Shown one piece after another: positions 5,884 to 7,618 of a stretch of DNA of 7,618 nucleotides. Both the position numbers and the translations under genes were made by a program. The DNA lies in assembly GCA_035457725.1 (NCBI GenBank), contig DATIBC010000089.1:1-7618 (forward strand), in the 5' to 3' direction. Positions within the stretch are counted from its first letter, which is position 1, and each line of letters opens with the position of its first letter. Source of the DNA: DATFES01 sp035457725 (GTDB lineage: Bacteria; Pseudomonadota; Alphaproteobacteria; CACIAM-22H2). Below the pieces are notes generated by a model. That model did no database searches, was not told the DNA's origin, and saw only the letters and a list, made by a program, of their open reading frames with translations.

Positions 5884-6091
5884 AGCCTCCGACTTCCGGT
5901 TCGTGTCAAAGTGAAAAACAACAATATCCGTCGCTCTATGTCCAGTTAACAGGTGAAACCGGAAATGCGTGCCCGGTGTCGATCATGGCGACGTCGATGC
6001 AATCAGGCTTCGACTCCGGACCCTTGAATCATGCGTTATGCACTCACTGGCGGCGAATCGGATGTTATCCGGCCGCTGATCCCGAGGAGCA
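5884..6091. other. Convergent intergenic region (208 bases)
   Basis: This stretch separates the solute-binding gene from the leftward phage-like genes. It contains a short hairpin, CGGAT-GTT-ATCCG (6059-6071), and, on the minus strand, a 15-base stretch (5885-5899) resembling the heptamer units of the dispersed repeat. No T-tract terminator and no coding frame are seen. The gene expected after a tail terminator, the major tail protein, is not here. Confidence 0.5.
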
Positions 6092-6529
6092 TCAGACCAG
6101 TAAATCCGGCGTGTCGTAGGTGAGCTCGATCGGCACCAGCGCCGCTTTGGTCGTGGCGCTGCCGGCGGTGTAGAGGTCGTCGGTCTGCGGGTTCAGCGCG
6201 CGGACGTAGTCGACCGCGCCGGCGAGCGTGCGGTCGGCGTCGAGCGCAGCGCCCACCGCGGCGAGCAGCGCATCGAGCATCGCGTCGCGGTTGGCCCCTT
6301 GCCCGCGCTCGACGTAGATCTCGAGCCCGGCGATGTGGGTCACCGCATAGACCACCGGCGACAGCGTCGCCTCGGGATCGGGCTGTTTGTCGACGCCGTC
6401 GTCGCGGAGAATCATCAAGCCCTGCGCCGGCACCGCCTCGGGCGCAGCGGCGTTGCGCAGTTTCTCCGGCCCGGCGACCGCGCCGAGCCGCTCGAACAGC
6501 GCCGCCAGCGCCTGCTCGCGTTTGGTCAT
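6092..6529 (-). CDS. Phage tail-terminator-like / minor tail protein (prophage)
   Basis: The protein has 145 residues and starts at ATG 6529 with GGAGAG 5 bases upstream, 2 bases after the stop of the preceding gene. The N-terminus 'MTKREQALAALFERL' is a helix. The central segment reads 'LSPVVYAVTHIAGLEIYVERGQG', then 'RDAMLDALLAAVGAALDADRTLAGAVDYV', and the end is LVPIELTYDTPDLLV. This beta-helix-beta pattern with 'LDALLAAVGAALDADRTL' is typical of small tail-completion/terminator proteins in alphaproteobacterial siphophage-like prophages, sometimes mislabelled as acyl-CoA transferase. Tail terminators cap the tail tube and join it to the head. The reading frame is open far upstream (to 7288), but that extension overlaps two other genes and is rejected. 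It is the last of three same-strand phage genes. Confidence 0.75.
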   Translation of the reverse strand: MTKREQALAALFERLGAVAGPEKLRNAAAPEAVPAQGLMILRDDGVDKQPDPEATLSPVVYAVTHIAGLEIYVERGQGANRDAMLDALLAAVGAALDADRTLAGAVDYVRALNPQTDDLYTAGSATTKAALVPIELTYDTPDLLV

Positions 6530-6531
6530 GC

Positions 6532-7185
6532 TCACTCTCCAGCGAAGCGCCGCCACTGCGCGGCGACCAGCGCCGGCACGCGGGCGATCCAGCGCGACGC
6601 GGCGCCAGCGATGTCGAGGCGCTTGCGCAGCGTCACTTGCGGCAGCAGCACGAACACCGGCACCGCCGCGCGGCCGGTGAGGCGCGAGAACGTGGTGCCG
6701 TCGCGCCGCCGGGTGCGGTTGGCGCGCGCTTGGCCGCGCCGATCGACGCGCGCGTGCTCGGCGACCAGTAGACTCGGCCGGCCGCGCCGGTAGACGAAGC
6801 GCAGCGGAATGCCGGTATTGGACTCGAACTCGGCCGGCGTGATGCGCGGATGCCCCGCCGCCGGCAGCGGGATCGCCAGAAAGAAGCCGTCGCGGCTTCG
6901 GATCGTCGCCCCTTCGTCGAACACGCGCGCCAACGTCGGCGCCTTGGAGAACACGAACCCGGCGGCGCGCAGGCTGACGCCCGACCGCGGGAACACCTGC
7001 GAACGCCAGGTGTTGGCGAGCCGGCGGCCGAGCCCCGCGCCTTCGACCTGGCCGCGCAGCTCGCCCTTGAGCCCATCGGCCGCCTCGCGCATGGCGGCGG
7101 TGACCGCCTGCTCGCCGGCCTTGAGCTCGGATACCACCAGGCGCTTGAGATCGCCGCGCACGGCGGCGCGCAGCTTGAACGTCAC
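6532..7185 (-). CDS. DUF6441-like phage protein (tail-assembly region)
   Basis: The protein has 217 residues if started at GTG 7185, whose GTG overlaps the TGA of the upstream gene in the sequence GTGA, implying translational coupling. Family-like segments are 'AVTAAMREAADGLKGELRGQV' (about 27-47), GAGLGRRLANTWRSQVFP (49-66), the segment FSKAPTLARVFDEGATIRSR (79-98), FFLAIPLPAAG (101-111), LRFVYRRGRPSLLVAE (128-143) and VFVLLPQVTLRKRLDI (177-192). I recall this pattern from DUF6441 proteins in Rhizobiales prophages, where the gene lies between head-tail connector and tail-terminator genes and may correspond to a neck or tail-completion protein (HK97 gp10-like position). The exact role is unproven. 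The frame stays open upstream to 7602, but that part overlaps the upstream gene and shows no homology signal. Confidence 0.8.
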   Translation of the reverse strand: MTFKLRAAVRGDLKRLVVSELKAGEQAVTAAMREAADGLKGELRGQVEGAGLGRRLANTWRSQVFPRSGVSLRAAGFVFSKAPTLARVFDEGATIRSRDGFFLAIPLPAAGHPRITPAEFESNTGIPLRFVYRRGRPSLLVAEHARVDRRGQARANRTRRRDGTTFSRLTGRAAVPVFVLLPQVTLRKRLDIAGAASRWIARVPALVAAQWRRFAGE

Positions 7186-7505
7186 GCGCGCGTCTCGGGA
7201 TAGGTGTCGAGCGTCCACACCAGCCGGTCGGCGTCGGCCTGCGGCGCGCCCTGGACGATGTAGCGTTGCCCCTTGAACTCGATCGCATCGCCGGCGCGGG
7301 GTGCGGCGACTTCGCTGGCGCGAACCTCGAAGCGCGACGTCGCCCGGGCGAGCCGCGTGTCGCTGAACTCGGTCACGACGTCGGGCTGCGCGGCGATGAC
7401 GCGAACGGCGTTCGCCTGCCCCTGCCCGGCGGGGAAGTAGAGCGCCGCTTCGCCGACATTCTCGTCGTCGAAAATGTCGTCGATGGCGTCGTGGAAGATG
7501 GTCAT
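7182..7505 (-). CDS. Head-tail joining protein, lambda FII-like (prophage)
   Basis: The protein has 107 residues; lambda gpFII has 117. The start MTIFHDAIDDIFDDENVGE is followed by ALYFPAGQGQANAVRVIAAQPD, then VRASEVAAPRAGDAIEFKGQRYIVQGAP and WTLDTYPE. The order of an N-terminal helix, a beta strand with a small insert, a 'VRASEV..PRAGD' turn and a strand 'G..YIV' matches FII-type head-tail attachment proteins, which join the packaged head to the tail. The gene starts the visible phage block. Its stop overlaps the next start by 4 bases. The ribosome binding site is weak, and upstream sequence to the window edge is lower in G+C. The major capsid gene, usually upstream, would lie outside the window or is missing. 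Confidence 0.78.
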   Translation of the reverse strand: MTIFHDAIDDIFDDENVGEAALYFPAGQGQANAVRVIAAQPDVVTEFSDTRLARATSRFEVRASEVAAPRAGDAIEFKGQRYIVQGAPQADADRLVWTLDTYPETRA

Positions 7506-7618
7506 GAAAAGCTCGCAGCCGATTGACCAGTCTTACGATTACCGTTGGATTTGCGATTTTGAACCGCACCGCGACTTTCGCTTTCCACGCTAAACCGGAC
7601 ACAACCAGTGGAAAGGAC
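7506..7618. other. Lower-G+C segment upstream of the phage genes
   Basis: No convincing gene is seen in these 113 bases. The minus strand is open in one frame from the edge to a TGA overlapping the next ATG (ATGA), but third positions are A/T-rich and the 38 residues are unlike known phage proteins. It could be leader DNA or the tail of an upstream gene. Confidence 0.4.
7581..7615. repeat. 8-base inverted repeat near the right edge
   Basis: CTTTCCAC (7581-7588) and GTGGAAAG (7608-7615) are perfectly complementary across a 19-base loop. It could be a terminator of an upstream gene without a T-run, or a protein-binding site; nothing here decides between them. Confidence 0.4.

Noticed and set aside
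5685..5924. Minus-strand 79-residue frame at the end of the solute-binding gene (contains SITSSARRRSGSG)
   Set aside because: This is a well-known type of spurious call, the reverse reading of the conserved C-terminus of ABC_sub_bind genes.
6059..6095. Short hairpins (CGGAT-GTT-ATCCG and CTGAT/ATCAG) as terminators of the convergent genes
   Set aside because: Stems of 5 bases without a T-run are expected by chance; noted but not called.
6530..7288. N-terminal extension of the tail-terminator-like protein
   Set aside because: It is Arg/Ala-rich shadow sequence overlapping the DUF6441-like gene; ATG 6529 has a good ribosome binding site and starts the recognisable part.
7504..7593. Plus-strand 29-residue frame starting MKSSQPIDQ
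   Set aside because: It is too short, has no ribosome binding site, and overlaps the start of the head-tail joining gene only by chance.

Overview
The window is GC-rich DNA, roughly 60-65% G+C and higher in the phage-like block. It looks like a Proteobacterium, most likely an alphaproteobacterium of the Hyphomicrobiales (Bradyrhizobiaceae/Xanthobacteraceae-like). The reasons are an orphan TrpX/ABC_sub_bind-type solute-binding gene, small lineage-type membrane proteins, and a prophage tail-assembly block with a DUF6441-like protein. The placement is inferred from gene content, not proven.

Left part (1-2432): the C-terminal 219 codons of an N-acyl-D-amino-acid deacylase/amidohydrolase run in from the left edge. 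They are followed on the same strand by a saccharopine-dehydrogenase-like NAD(P) oxidoreductase. Its 3' end carries a strong inverted repeat that spans the stop codon. A convergent three-helix membrane protein of unknown function lies opposite. A 222-base divergent region then leads to the next genes.

Middle (2433-4581): an aspartate/glutamate-racemase-family protein with both catalytic cysteines is followed 26 bases later by a small membrane protein. The third helix of that protein runs straight into a dispersed repeat, so its C-terminus looks replaced. Next come a membrane-anchored four-cysteine protein of unknown function and a small helical protein with a very strong ribosome binding site. 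A second copy of the repeat lies between these two. Each copy has an identical 20-base head followed by degenerate purine-rich 7-base tandem units. This is the most distinctive non-gene feature of the window.

Right part (4582-7618): an ABC-transporter solute-binding protein has no permease or ATPase beside it. It is preceded by a structured leader and a possible promoter. After a 208-base convergent gap, three tightly packed phage-type genes read leftward: a lambda-FII-like head-tail joining protein, a DUF6441-like protein and a tail-terminator-like protein. No major tail gene follows them, so the block looks like a prophage remnant or the end of a domesticated cluster. The last 113 bases are lower in G+C and hold an 8-base inverted repeat but no convincing gene.

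Functionally, the deacylase and racemase suggest a D-amino-acid theme on the left. They are not in one operon, and the link is inference. I see no convincing new defence system, CRISPR array, tRNA, rRNA or transposase. The best leads are the head-plus-heptamer repeat and its effect on gene 3' ends, the switch-like leader of the small helical protein, and the truncated phage block.
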